Positions 45,172-53,789 of a stretch of DNA of 64,000 nucleotides are shown here, in pieces (position 1 is the first letter of the stretch; each line of letters starts with the position of its first letter). The stretch covers positions 558,001 through 622,000 of the forward strand of contig NZ_JABBGC010000004.1 in NCBI RefSeq assembly GCF_012927205.1. Reading direction: 5' to 3'. The notes beneath the pieces were generated by a model that was not told the DNA's origin, did no database searches, and saw only the letters and a list, made by a program, of their open reading frames with translations. A program made the position numbers and the translations under genes. Origin of the DNA: Chitinophaga fulva. GTDB lineage: Bacteria; Bacteroidota; Bacteroidia; Chitinophagales; Chitinophagaceae.

Positions 45172-46242
45172 ATGTTGACGATCTATATAAACGGCACCGG
45201 TTGTATTTCTCCGCAGGAAACTGCGGCAGGAGGACCTTTGCTGGCCCGTCTGCACGAATACGAGCAGGTAAGGCTGGCAACGGTAGACCCGGACTACAAA
45301 CAGTGGATCGATGTAAAACAGATCCGCCGCATGAGCCGTGTGGTAAAAATGGGCGTTGGCGCCGCCAACCTCAGCCTGCAGGCTGCCGGCATCGCGCAGC
45401 CTGATGCTATCGTGACCGGCACCGCTTACGGTTGCCTCGATGATACCGGCGTGTTCCTGACCAAAATGGTGAATCAGCAGGAAGAAATGCTAACGCCTAC
45501 TGCCTTTATCCAGAGCACACACAATACAGTAGGCGGACAGATAGCGCTGCTGCTGGGCTGCAACGGCTATAACAACACCTTTGTGCACCGGGGCTTCTCT
45601 TTTGAAAATGCCCTGCTGGACACCGTGATGATGCTGCGCGAAGGCAATGCGCAAAATATACTGGTCGGCGGACTGGATGAGCTTACCCAGCACAGCTACC
45701 AGATACTGTCCCGCTTCGGGCTGTATAAAAAAGAACCGGTGAAAACCATGGAGCTGCTGAAAAGTCCTACCCGTGGCACTATTGCCGGAGAAGGCGCTGC
45801 TTTTTTCACCCTCGGCACCAAACCGGGAGAACATACCGCGGCTGAACTGACCGGTATCAGCACCCTCTACAAACCGATGTGGGAAGGAGAGGTGATCGGC
45901 CATATCATGAAGTTTCTCGAAGACAACGCCTGTACCCCCAACGATATTGACCTCCTTGTCACCGGCAGAAACGGCGACATTGACCAGGATGACATCTATG
46001 AAGAAGTAGTGGAAGCGCTGTTTCCCGAACATCCGGAAGCGAGCTTCAAACACCTCTGCGGCGAATACCCGACTGCTGCCGGTTTCGGCATGTGGCTGGC
46101 CAACGGTATCCTGGCTGACCAGGCAGTGCCCGATGTGGCTATGTTCTACGGCAAAGCGCCCCGCAGCATCAAAAAAATATTATTGTATAACCATCATCAG
46201 GGTACACATCACTCCCTGATTTTGCTCTCCCATGTTGAATAG
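45172..46242 (+). CDS. Ketosynthase-like chain-length factor (inactive triad)
   Basis: A 356-residue thiolase-fold protein aligned over its length with the preceding ketosynthase but with every catalytic residue lost. The Cys region reads NTFVHRGFSFENAL, the first His region LVTGRNGDIDQDD and the second HLCGEYPTAAGFG. It probably pairs with the 43963 ketosynthase and sets chain length, as ApeC does for ApeO. It overlaps the next gene by 11 bases. Confidence 0.82.
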   Translation: MLTIYINGTGCISPQETAAGGPLLARLHEYEQVRLATVDPDYKQWIDVKQIRRMSRVVKMGVGAANLSLQAAGIAQPDAIVTGTAYGCLDDTGVFLTKMVNQQEEMLTPTAFIQSTHNTVGGQIALLLGCNGYNNTFVHRGFSFENALLDTVMMLREGNAQNILVGGLDELTQHSYQILSRFGLYKKEPVKTMELLKSPTRGTIAGEGAAFFTLGTKPGEHTAAELTGISTLYKPMWEGEVIGHIMKFLEDNACTPNDIDLLVTGRNGDIDQDDIYEEVVEALFPEHPEASFKHLCGEYPTAAGFGMWLANGILADQAVPDVAMFYGKAPRSIKKILLYNHHQGTHHSLILLSHVE

Positions 46243-47011
46243 CCGGACCGCAAATATCATCATCATCACAAGTGTGGCCGTACTGCTGGGCATCAGATTG
46301 TCCGGCCTGTACCCGTTGTCGCTCTGGTGGCTGGTGTTGCCGCTGGTGTTGTTGCTGCCTTTCTACATCAGAGGGGCTATGAACATCCGCTCCGATTTCT
46401 TCATCAAAACTATCTGTGCTGCACCTACTACTGAAAACGTAGTGGCGCTCTCCTTCGACGACGGACCGGAGGACACGCACACACCGCAGATCCTCGATAT
46501 CCTCGATGCACATCAGGTGAAAGCCGCTTTCTTTTGCATCGGCAAAAATATCGAGGGCAATACCCACTTACTGCAACGGATACACGCAGAAGGCCATGTG
46601 ATCGGTAATCATACCTATTCGCATGATTTCTGGTTCGATATGTATACCAGCAGCACCATGGGAAAAGACATGGAAAAGATGGATTCCGTGACCATCAATG
46701 CCACCGGGCTGCAACCGCGACTGTTCCGCCCGCCATACGGGGTTACCAATCCTAACCTGGCAAGGGCCATCAAAAGAAACAATTATCTGCCCGTGGGCTG
46801 GAGCATCCGCTCTATGGACACCGTGGCAACAGATGAAAATAAATTATTGCAGAAAATCATGTCAGAACTGCATCCCGGTGCGGTCATCCTCTTGCATGAC
46901 ACCTGCAGCATCACCGCCAGTATCCTGCCCCGGCTGATCAGCGCCATCAAAGCGGAAGGGTACCGGCTGGAAAGAATGGATAAAATGTTAAAAGTGCCAG
47001 CTTATGTGTAA
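46232..47011 (+). CDS. Membrane-anchored polysaccharide deacetylase (NodB/CE4 family)
   Basis: A 259-residue protein with two N-terminal membrane segments (about 9-25, 31-46) and a NodB domain. The catalytic and metal residues are visible: D76-D77 in LSFDDGPED, H127 and H131 in GNHTYSH, and RPPYG and LLHDT motifs. Deacetylation of a sugar or other N-acyl group at the membrane is likely. A role in pigment synthesis is not obvious. It overlaps both neighbours, so it is part of the operon. Confidence 0.87.
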   Translation: MLNSRTANIIIITSVAVLLGIRLSGLYPLSLWWLVLPLVLLLPFYIRGAMNIRSDFFIKTICAAPTTENVVALSFDDGPEDTHTPQILDILDAHQVKAAFFCIGKNIEGNTHLLQRIHAEGHVIGNHTYSHDFWFDMYTSSTMGKDMEKMDSVTINATGLQPRLFRPPYGVTNPNLARAIKRNNYLPVGWSIRSMDTVATDENKLLQKIMSELHPGAVILLHDTCSITASILPRLISAIKAEGYRLERMDKMLKVPAYV

Positions 47012-47636
47012 ATGGATGATGATATGCGTGATCTCCCTGCTGTCGTTGCAACTGCAGGCGCAGTCGGGCTTTAAACCGGTCACCGACCTGTCGGCCATTA
47101 AAAAGGAATTCGCCAGGGCTGCCCAGCAGATGCAAAGTATTCAGTGCGATTTTGTGCAGGAGAAAAACCTGAGCATGCTCTCCGATAAAATTACTTCGAA
47201 AGGGAAATTCTGGTTCAAGCGGGAAAATAAAGTCCGTATGGAATATCAACAGCCTTCCTATTACCTGATGGTCATGAACGGAAAAGATATCCGTATCAAA
47301 GATGCCCAGAAGGAAAGTAAGGTGTCTGGCAAAAACAACAAACTGTTTGAACAGATCAATAAAATAACGGTGGACTGTGTACGTGGCACCGTGTTGGACA
47401 ATACAGACTTCACCACCAAAGCATTTGAAAATGCACAGAGCTACCGTTTGGAGATGGTACCTGTCAACAAGGCCATGGCTGGTTATTTCAAGATGATCAC
47501 CCTGGTGGTGGACAAAAAAGATTTTACGGTGTCGAGCATCACGATGGCAGAACCATCCGGTGACGACACGAACATCAGTTTTTTACATAAACAAGTGAAT
47601 GCGAATATTCCGGATGCGGTATTTGTGGTTAAATAG
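47004..47636 (+). CDS. LolA-like periplasmic outer-membrane lipoprotein carrier
   Basis: A 210-residue protein with a signal peptide (to about LQAQSG) and the LolA half-barrel pattern: QMQSIQCDFVQEK near the N-terminus, then KGKFWFKRENKVRMEY. Such ApeL-like proteins accompany aryl-polyene exporters and probably carry the lipid-like pigment across the periplasm. It overlaps the lipoprotein gene downstream. Confidence 0.85.
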   Translation: MCKWMMICVISLLSLQLQAQSGFKPVTDLSAIKKEFARAAQQMQSIQCDFVQEKNLSMLSDKITSKGKFWFKRENKVRMEYQQPSYYLMVMNGKDIRIKDAQKESKVSGKNNKLFEQINKITVDCVRGTVLDNTDFTTKAFENAQSYRLEMVPVNKAMAGYFKMITLVVDKKDFTVSSITMAEPSGDDTNISFLHKQVNANIPDAVFVVK

Positions 47637-48234
47637 TGTACTGTTAGTCGCCTTGCTGACCGGCTGCACATCCGTGTACAAAGGATTGCAGCGCACTGAA
47701 GGTAATGTGGACTGCATACAGCAGTTCAGCCCTGCTTTCGATGCCACGCTGTACAGTACACAGGTCAATATCCTGAAGCATCACCTGAGCGGACTGTTGT
47801 TTTTTAAGCAGATGCCCGACAGCAGCCTCCGGATAGTATTTGCCAACGAGATGGGATTCAAATTTTTTGATTTCGAATTTGATAAACAGGGGAATTTTAC
47901 CAAACATTACCTGTTGCCCAAGATGAATAAGAAGGCAGTCGTGACCACGCTGCGCCAGGATTTTGAACTCGTGCTGCTGCGGCCGGACCTTCGTCAGGCG
48001 CATGTGGCAACGGATAGCCGGTACCGTTATACCGTAGTGCCTACAGCCAAAGGCAATAACTACTACATCACGGATACCGCCTGCGCACAGCTGGTGCGCA
48101 TAGAGAAGTCTTCCGTACGCAAACCTGTGGTGAAAGTGTGGATGGAGCATTATACGCAGGGTACGCCAGACACCATCCGTATCGAGCATCAGAACTTCCG
48201 GTTCAATATCTCGCTACAAAAAACCCATAGATAA
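47614..48234 (+). CDS. Small outer-membrane lipoprotein, ApeN/DUF3261-like
   Basis: About 206 residues. ATG at 47614 or 47599; both lie inside the LolA-like gene, giving a 23- or 38-base overlap. The signal ends in a lipobox, VALLTGC. The mature part is beta-rich (GLLFFKQMPDSSLRIVF, FKFFDFEFD) and resembles LolB-like acceptors. Next to LolA and an MMPL exporter it probably completes the outer-membrane delivery route. The family match is by layout and context. Confidence 0.7.
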   Translation: MRYLWLNSVLLVALLTGCTSVYKGLQRTEGNVDCIQQFSPAFDATLYSTQVNILKHHLSGLLFFKQMPDSSLRIVFANEMGFKFFDFEFDKQGNFTKHYLLPKMNKKAVVTTLRQDFELVLLRPDLRQAHVATDSRYRYTVVPTAKGNNYYITDTACAQLVRIEKSSVRKPVVKVWMEHYTQGTPDTIRIEHQNFRFNISLQKTHR

Positions 48235-48263
48235 TTACGAACGAATTGATCGAAGCGAAGACA

Positions 48264-48295
48264 GAAATATTAAAATATCAAAATATCAAAATGCT
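48264..48295. repeat. Octamer array overlapping a start codon
   Basis: Units GAAATATT, AAAATATC, AAAATATC and AAAATGCT (48264-48295). The last unit contains the ATG of the hotdog gene at 48291. Confidence 0.65.
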
Positions 48296-48653
48296 AAAAG
48301 GAAACTTTTACAACATAAGAACCGTCGTAAATGAAAATGGCCAGGTAACCCTCACCCTGGAACTGAATGCGGCGCATCCTATTTTCGGTGGCCACTTTCC
48401 TGAACAACCAGTTGTGCCCGGCGTATGTATGATGCAGATCATCACCGAAACACTGGAAGATGCCGTACAGCAGAAAGTATTGTTGCAGAAAGCCGGTCTG
48501 ATGAAGTTCCTGAATATGATAGATCCGGTACAGCAACCGCTGGTAGATGTGAACCTGACTTACAAGGCAGAAGAGAACGGAGGATGGAAAGTGAACGCCA
48601 CCCTGAAAAGGGAAGCCACCACATTTATGAAATTTCAGGGAGTATTTAAATAA
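48291..48653 (+). CDS. FabA/FabZ-like hotdog protein (ApeI-like; Glu replaced by Gln)
   Basis: A 120-residue hotdog protein from ATG 48291; the TTG at 48246 is upstream of a repeat and unlikely. The HPIFGGHFPEQPVVPGV segment (29-45) matches the FabZ GHFPxxPxxPG loop. The helix that carries the catalytic Glu reads MMQIITE (Q49 in its place). No PHR motif is present. It is probably the ApeI-type partner of the 37735 protein. Its stop is directly followed by the GTG of the next gene. Confidence 0.78.
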   Translation: MLKGNFYNIRTVVNENGQVTLTLELNAAHPIFGGHFPEQPVVPGVCMMQIITETLEDAVQQKVLLQKAGLMKFLNMIDPVQQPLVDVNLTYKAEENGGWKVNATLKREATTFMKFQGVFK

Positions 48654-49838
48654 GTGACAGCCAACAATACACATAACGAACATTTTGAGCGTCATCGCGC
48701 GGCGGTGCTCATTCCTACCTACAACAACGCTACTACGCTGGAAGAGGTGGTGAAGGGTGCGTTGTCATATACATCGCATGTGATTGTCGTGAATGACGGT
48801 GCCACCGATCATACCAGCACTATTCTCGGGAAATATCCTGCCGTACATAAAGTGTCGTATAGCCCTAACCGTGGTAAAGGCATCGCCCTTCGCCGGGGTT
48901 TTGAATATGCGCTGACACAAGGCTATGATTACGTGATCACCATGGATGCAGACGGACAGCATTTTGCCTCCGACCTGCCCGGTATGCTGGAAAAGATCAA
49001 TACACATCCGGATACACTGGTAATAGGCGCCCGCAACCTGAACCAGGAAAACATGCCTGGCAAAAACAGTTTTGCCAATAAGTTTTCCAATTTCTGGTTT
49101 TATGTGGAAACTGGGCTGAAAGGGCCGGACACACAATCGGGATACCGGTTGTACCCGCTGCGCCGCATGGGCCGCACCCGCTGGTGGTGCACCAAATATG
49201 AATTTGAAATAGAAGTGCTGGTACGCAGCGCCTGGAAAGGCGTAAAGATTGACTGGACACCAGTGAAAGTATACTATCCGCCCGCTGAGGAACGGATATC
49301 TCACTTCCGCCCGTTCCAGGATTTTTCACGCATCAGCGTATTAAATACCGTATTGGTACTGATTACTTTCCTGTACATCAAACCAAGAGACTTTTTGCTG
49401 TGGATGCTGAAAAAGGAGAACTGGAAGAAGATGTGGAAAGAAGAAATACTGAACGCTGAAGAATCCAATGCACGCAAAGCGGCAGCCATTGGTTTCGGCG
49501 TATTCATGGGCATTGTGCCCATATGGGGATTCCAGCTGCTGGTGGCCTTCCTGGTATCCGTTAAACTGAAGCTCAATAAAGCGCTGGTGTTCCTTGCCGC
49601 TCATGTGAGCACGCCACCGTTAACTCCCTTTGTGATCTTTTTCAGCTTCCTGGCAGGAAAGGTCTGGATGGGAAGATCAGCCAAAGATCTGTTGTTTGAT
49701 AAACATTTTTCCATAGCCGCAGTAGGGGATAACCTGCTCCAGTACGTTTTCGGCGCCATTACACTGGCCATCGCCGCAGGACTGGCAGCATGGGCTATCA
49801 GTTATGCCTTACTGGCCATATTCAGAAAAAACAAATAA
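48654..49838 (+). CDS. Family 2 glycosyltransferase fused to DUF2062
   Basis: A 394-residue protein starting with GTG at 48654, directly after the preceding stop. A GT2 domain (about 15-235) begins with VLIPTYNNATTLEEV and carries the nucleotide-binding D98-A-D100. A membrane-linked DUF2062 domain (about 270-385) follows, with about three helices. The GT2 part is DPM1/polyprenol-phosphate type. In aryl-polyene clusters the corresponding ApeJ is a glycosyltransferase/acyltransferase. It may glycosylate the lipid anchor of the pigment. Confidence 0.87.
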   Translation: MTANNTHNEHFERHRAAVLIPTYNNATTLEEVVKGALSYTSHVIVVNDGATDHTSTILGKYPAVHKVSYSPNRGKGIALRRGFEYALTQGYDYVITMDADGQHFASDLPGMLEKINTHPDTLVIGARNLNQENMPGKNSFANKFSNFWFYVETGLKGPDTQSGYRLYPLRRMGRTRWWCTKYEFEIEVLVRSAWKGVKIDWTPVKVYYPPAEERISHFRPFQDFSRISVLNTVLVLITFLYIKPRDFLLWMLKKENWKKMWKEEILNAEESNARKAAAIGFGVFMGIVPIWGFQLLVAFLVSVKLKLNKALVFLAAHVSTPPLTPFVIFFSFLAGKVWMGRSAKDLLFDKHFSIAAVGDNLLQYVFGAITLAIAAGLAAWAISYALLAIFRKNK

Positions 49839-49876
49839 ATACTGGCGAACTGCGTATTACCATGGACATCACCATC

Positions 49877-49904
49877 CGTAATCCGTTATTCGCCATTCGT
49901 AACT
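49877..49904. repeat. Degenerate heptamer array before the exporter gene
   Basis: Four 7-bp units (CGTAATC, CGTTATT, CGCCATT, CGTAACT) end 9 bases before the ATG at 49914. Confidence 0.6.
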
Positions 49905-49913
49905 AAGTCACAT

Positions 49914-52900
49914 ATGAGCAGTCTTTTCGTAGCGATCTATAATTTTTTTGACCGGCACAAGCTGGCGTTATGGTGTTGCACCATCGTAAGCTTTGTGTTA
50001 GTTGGCTTTTTCGCGTCACGTATCAGGCTGGAAGAAGATATTACCAAAATACTGCCGCAGGACAAGAAGCTGGATAAACTGCAACAGGTGTTCCAGGATT
50101 CCAAATTTGCGGACAAGCTGGTGGTGACACTGTCACAGAAAGACACCACCAAAGCACCGGTACCGGATAGTCTTACTGCTTGCGCGGCTTCATTGGTAGC
50201 CTCCGCAGGTAACCAGTTATCGCCTTACATCCGGCAGATACAGGGCCAGACAGAAGATGCACAGGTTATTGGCATGATGGACCTCATCCAGAAAAACCTG
50301 CCCGTTTTCCTGGAGCCGGGCGACTATACGAAAATTGACAGCCTGCTGGCGCCGGAGCAGTTGCAACGTTCCCTGCAATATGACTACAATACGCTGATTT
50401 CTCCCGCCGGACTGGTACTGAAACGGGTAATACAGGCAGACCCGGTAGGCATTTCCTGGATAGGCATCAAAAAATTACAGCACCTTCAGTACGACGATCA
50501 TTTTGAGTTGTACGATAACTATGTGATGACGAAAGACCACCGTCATCTCATGATATTTATTACACCGGCTAACCCTCCCGGTGCTACGAAAATCAATGCG
50601 AAGTTCCTTGCAGGACTGGATAATATCAAAGACAGCCTGTCCCGCCAATACCCTGATGTGAGCGTCAGCTATTTCGGTGGTACGGCCGTTTCCGCCGGCA
50701 ATGCCACGCAGCTGCGCCAGGACACGCTGCTCACGCAGGGCATCACCATTGTGCTGCTGGTAGCGCTGATAGCGCTGTTTTTCCGTAAGAAACGGGCACC
50801 TGTAGTAGTGATGCTGCCGGTGATCTTCGGCGGGCTGTTTTCATTGGCTTGTATTTACCTGATCAAAGGTCATATTGCCGTGATGGCATTGGGCGCCGGC
50901 GCGGTAGTACTGGGCATTGCGGTGAACTATTCCCTGCATGTGTTCAACCATTACCGTCATACCGACGATATCCGGGAAGTGATCGCTGATCTGGCCACGC
51001 CCATGACGCTGGGAAGTTTCACCACCATTGGTGGTTTTCTCTGCCTGCAGTTTTTGGGTTCGCCCATGCTGCGCGATGTGGGGCTGTTTGCCGCACTCAG
51101 CCTGGTAGGTGCCGCGTTGTTCTCCCTGATATTCTTACCGCATTGGATTGTGCTGGGCAAACACGGCAATAAACCAGCGGAGCATCACGACAACTGGCTG
51201 GACCGCTTCTCTGCGCTCAAACCGGAGCGCAATAAATACCTGGTCGGCGCTATTTTCCTGTTGACGATCGTGTTTTTCTTTACCGCCCGCAACGTGTCTT
51301 TCGAAAGTGACATGATGCGGATGAACTTCATGTCGCCGGAACTGAAGGCGGCGGAAACACATCTGAATAACATCAATGCCTACACGGCGCAATCCGTGTA
51401 TGTGGTGTCAGACGGTGATAACCTGGAATCCGCATTGGAGAACACGGAACAACTGACGCCTGCCATCAGCCAATTGCAGTCGGAAGGAGTTGTGAAAAAA
51501 TACGCTGGCGTACAAACGCTGTTGTTGTCTGAAAAAGAACAACAGGCCCGTATTGAACGCTGGAAACATTACTGGACACCGGAAAAACAGGCGCAGCTGC
51601 TGTCCTGGCTCCGTAGCCACGGCACTGAAGTGGGATTCAGCGCCACCGCTTTCGATAAGTTTGCTGCGTTGCTGAATACGCCTTATCAGCCTATGGCCAG
51701 GGAAGACCTGGAGACTTTCCGCAAAGGTACCCTGGGTGATTTTATCATCGAAAAGAATGGCCGCACGTCTATTGTGACGCTGCTGAAAGTAGACCCCGCG
51801 CGTAAAAAGGACGTATATGCCGCGCTCGATCAGCATACGCATACAACTGTGCTGGACAAACAATATGCCGCCAACCGGTTGGTGGAAGTGATCCGGGATG
51901 AATTCAACAGTATCGCCTGGATGACCTCTATGCTGGTATTCCTGGCGCTGTTGCTGTCTTACGGCCGTATAGAACTGGCGCTGATCACCTTTATCCCGAT
52001 GGCGCTCAGCTGGGTGTGGATATTGGGTATCATGGGCTTGTTCGGTATCAAGTTTAATATTGTCAACATCATCTTGTCCACTTTTATTTTTGGTTTGGGA
52101 GATGATTACAGCATATTTATGATGGATGGGCTGTTGCAGGAATACAAAACCGGCAAGAAAACGCTGTCGTCTTTCAAATCCTCTATCTTCCTTTCTGCTA
52201 TCACCACCATTCTGGGACTGGGTGTACTGATTTTCGCCCAGCATCCGTCATTGAAATCTATTGCGCTGATCTCTATTATCGGTATCGGTACGGTGGTATT
52301 GATTTCCCAGGTGATGATACCCGTGTTGTTCAACTGGCTGATCACTAACCGCGTGAAGAAAGGCTATGCGCCCTGGACCTTCAAAGGGTGGATACTGTCT
52401 GTATTTTCATTCCTGTACTTCACCACGGGCTGCCTGATCATGACGCTGCTGGGCAACATCCTGATCCGCCTTAATCCGGTCAACAAAGAAAAGGGTAAGC
52501 TGCTGTACCACCGTATTCTGTCTGCCTATACGCATAGTGTGTTGTATATCATGACCAACGTGAAGAAACGCATTATCAATCCGGATAATGAGCAGTTGAA
52601 GAAACCGGCCGTGATCATCAGCAACCACCAGTCTTTTCTCGATATCCTGGTATCTACCATGCTGCATCCCAAAGTGATCCTGCTCACGAATCAATGGGTA
52701 TGGCGTTCGCCGGTATTCGGCGCCGTGGTGCGGTTGGCCGACTACTACCCGGTAGCCGATGGTGCGGAAGGGGCCATTGAGAAACTGAAAGCACGTGTAG
52801 CGGAAGGATATTCCATTGTGGTATATCCCGAGGGCACCCGTTCCCCGGACCCGGTGATCAAGCGTTTCCACAAAGGCGCCTTTTACATTGCCGAACAACT

Positions 52901-53789
52901 GGGACTGGATATTCTGCCGATCGTTATTCACGGTACCGCCTATACGATGAGTAAAGGTGATTTCCTCCTGAAAGACGGTCACGTGACGGTGAAATACCTG
53001 CCGCGCATTACACCGGACGATCACAGTTGGGGGGATAACTATAGTGCCCGTACGAAATCCATCAGCCGTTATTTTAAACAGGAATATGAAAACCTGCGCC
53101 AGGAGATAGAAGTACCTTCTTATTTCCGCGAGCAGTTGAAATACAACTTCATCTATAAAGGGCCTGTGCTGGAATGGTACATGAAAGTAAAAACCAGCCT
53201 GGAACGTAACTATGAACTGTTTCATCAGTTGCTGCCGAAAGAAGGCCGCATACTGGACCTCGGCTGTGGGTATGGTTTTATGAGTTATATGCTGGCGTAT
53301 ACAGCACCCGGCCGGGAAATCACCGGTATTGACTATGATGAGGAGAAAATTACCACCGCAGCACACTGTTATGCTAAACCACAGAACCTGCAATTCATCC
53401 ACGGTGACATTTCGGATACACCGTTTGAAAAATACGATGCCTTCATCCTGAGTGATGTGTTGCATTACCTGCAACCCGATGAACAGGAACAGCTGTTGCA
53501 ACAGTGCATCAACAGGCTTACTCCCGATGGTGTGATCGTGGTAAGGGATGGCGACGCTGACAAAGCCAAACGGCACGAAGGCACAAGATTTACTGAATTT
53601 TTATCAACCCGGGTAATAGGATTTAATAAGACGAAGAACAAGGAATTATCGTTCTTTTCAGCTGCGCATGTGCGTGGTCTGGTAGGCAAATATGGCGCAG
53701 TAGCAGAAGAAATAGACAATACCCGTTATACATCCAACGTAATATTTGTTATTAAAAAATCCCCCCAAAAAAATTATGCACAACTATGA
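49914..53789 (+). CDS. Three-part fusion: MMPL/RND exporter + PlsC acyltransferase + SAM methyltransferase
   Basis: A 1291-residue protein in one frame. Residues 1 to about 840 form an MMPL exporter: a first helix at about 17-37, a loop domain, helices at about 270-420, a second loop and helices at about 655-790. Residues about 860-1060 are a PlsC-type acyltransferase with H905-x4-D910 (SNHQSFLD) and the YPEGTRS motif. Residues about 1075-1260 are a class I methyltransferase with ILDLGCGYGF near 1113-1122. ApeM-like exporters are usually shorter. The fusion would tie lipid attachment, methylation and export. It overlaps the next gene by 14 bases. Confidence 0.88.
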   Translation: MSSLFVAIYNFFDRHKLALWCCTIVSFVLVGFFASRIRLEEDITKILPQDKKLDKLQQVFQDSKFADKLVVTLSQKDTTKAPVPDSLTACAASLVASAGNQLSPYIRQIQGQTEDAQVIGMMDLIQKNLPVFLEPGDYTKIDSLLAPEQLQRSLQYDYNTLISPAGLVLKRVIQADPVGISWIGIKKLQHLQYDDHFELYDNYVMTKDHRHLMIFITPANPPGATKINAKFLAGLDNIKDSLSRQYPDVSVSYFGGTAVSAGNATQLRQDTLLTQGITIVLLVALIALFFRKKRAPVVVMLPVIFGGLFSLACIYLIKGHIAVMALGAGAVVLGIAVNYSLHVFNHYRHTDDIREVIADLATPMTLGSFTTIGGFLCLQFLGSPMLRDVGLFAALSLVGAALFSLIFLPHWIVLGKHGNKPAEHHDNWLDRFSALKPERNKYLVGAIFLLTIVFFFTARNVSFESDMMRMNFMSPELKAAETHLNNINAYTAQSVYVVSDGDNLESALENTEQLTPAISQLQSEGVVKKYAGVQTLLLSEKEQQARIERWKHYWTPEKQAQLLSWLRSHGTEVGFSATAFDKFAALLNTPYQPMAREDLETFRKGTLGDFIIEKNGRTSIVTLLKVDPARKKDVYAALDQHTHTTVLDKQYAANRLVEVIRDEFNSIAWMTSMLVFLALLLSYGRIELALITFIPMALSWVWILGIMGLFGIKFNIVNIILSTFIFGLGDDYSIFMMDGLLQEYKTGKKTLSSFKSSIFLSAITTILGLGVLIFAQHPSLKSIALISIIGIGTVVLISQVMIPVLFNWLITNRVKKGYAPWTFKGWILSVFSFLYFTTGCLIMTLLGNILIRLNPVNKEKGKLLYHRILSAYTHSVLYIMTNVKKRIINPDNEQLKKPAVIISNHQSFLDILVSTMLHPKVILLTNQWVWRSPVFGAVVRLADYYPVADGAEGAIEKLKARVAEGYSIVVYPEGTRSPDPVIKRFHKGAFYIAEQLGLDILPIVIHGTAYTMSKGDFLLKDGHVTVKYLPRITPDDHSWGDNYSARTKSISRYFKQEYENLRQEIEVPSYFREQLKYNFIYKGPVLEWYMKVKTSLERNYELFHQLLPKEGRILDLGCGYGFMSYMLAYTAPGREITGIDYDEEKITTAAHCYAKPQNLQFIHGDISDTPFEKYDAFILSDVLHYLQPDEQEQLLQQCINRLTPDGVIVVRDGDADKAKRHEGTRFTEFLSTRVIGFNKTKNKELSFFSAAHVRGLVGKYGAVAEEIDNTRYTSNVIFVIKKSPQKNYAQL

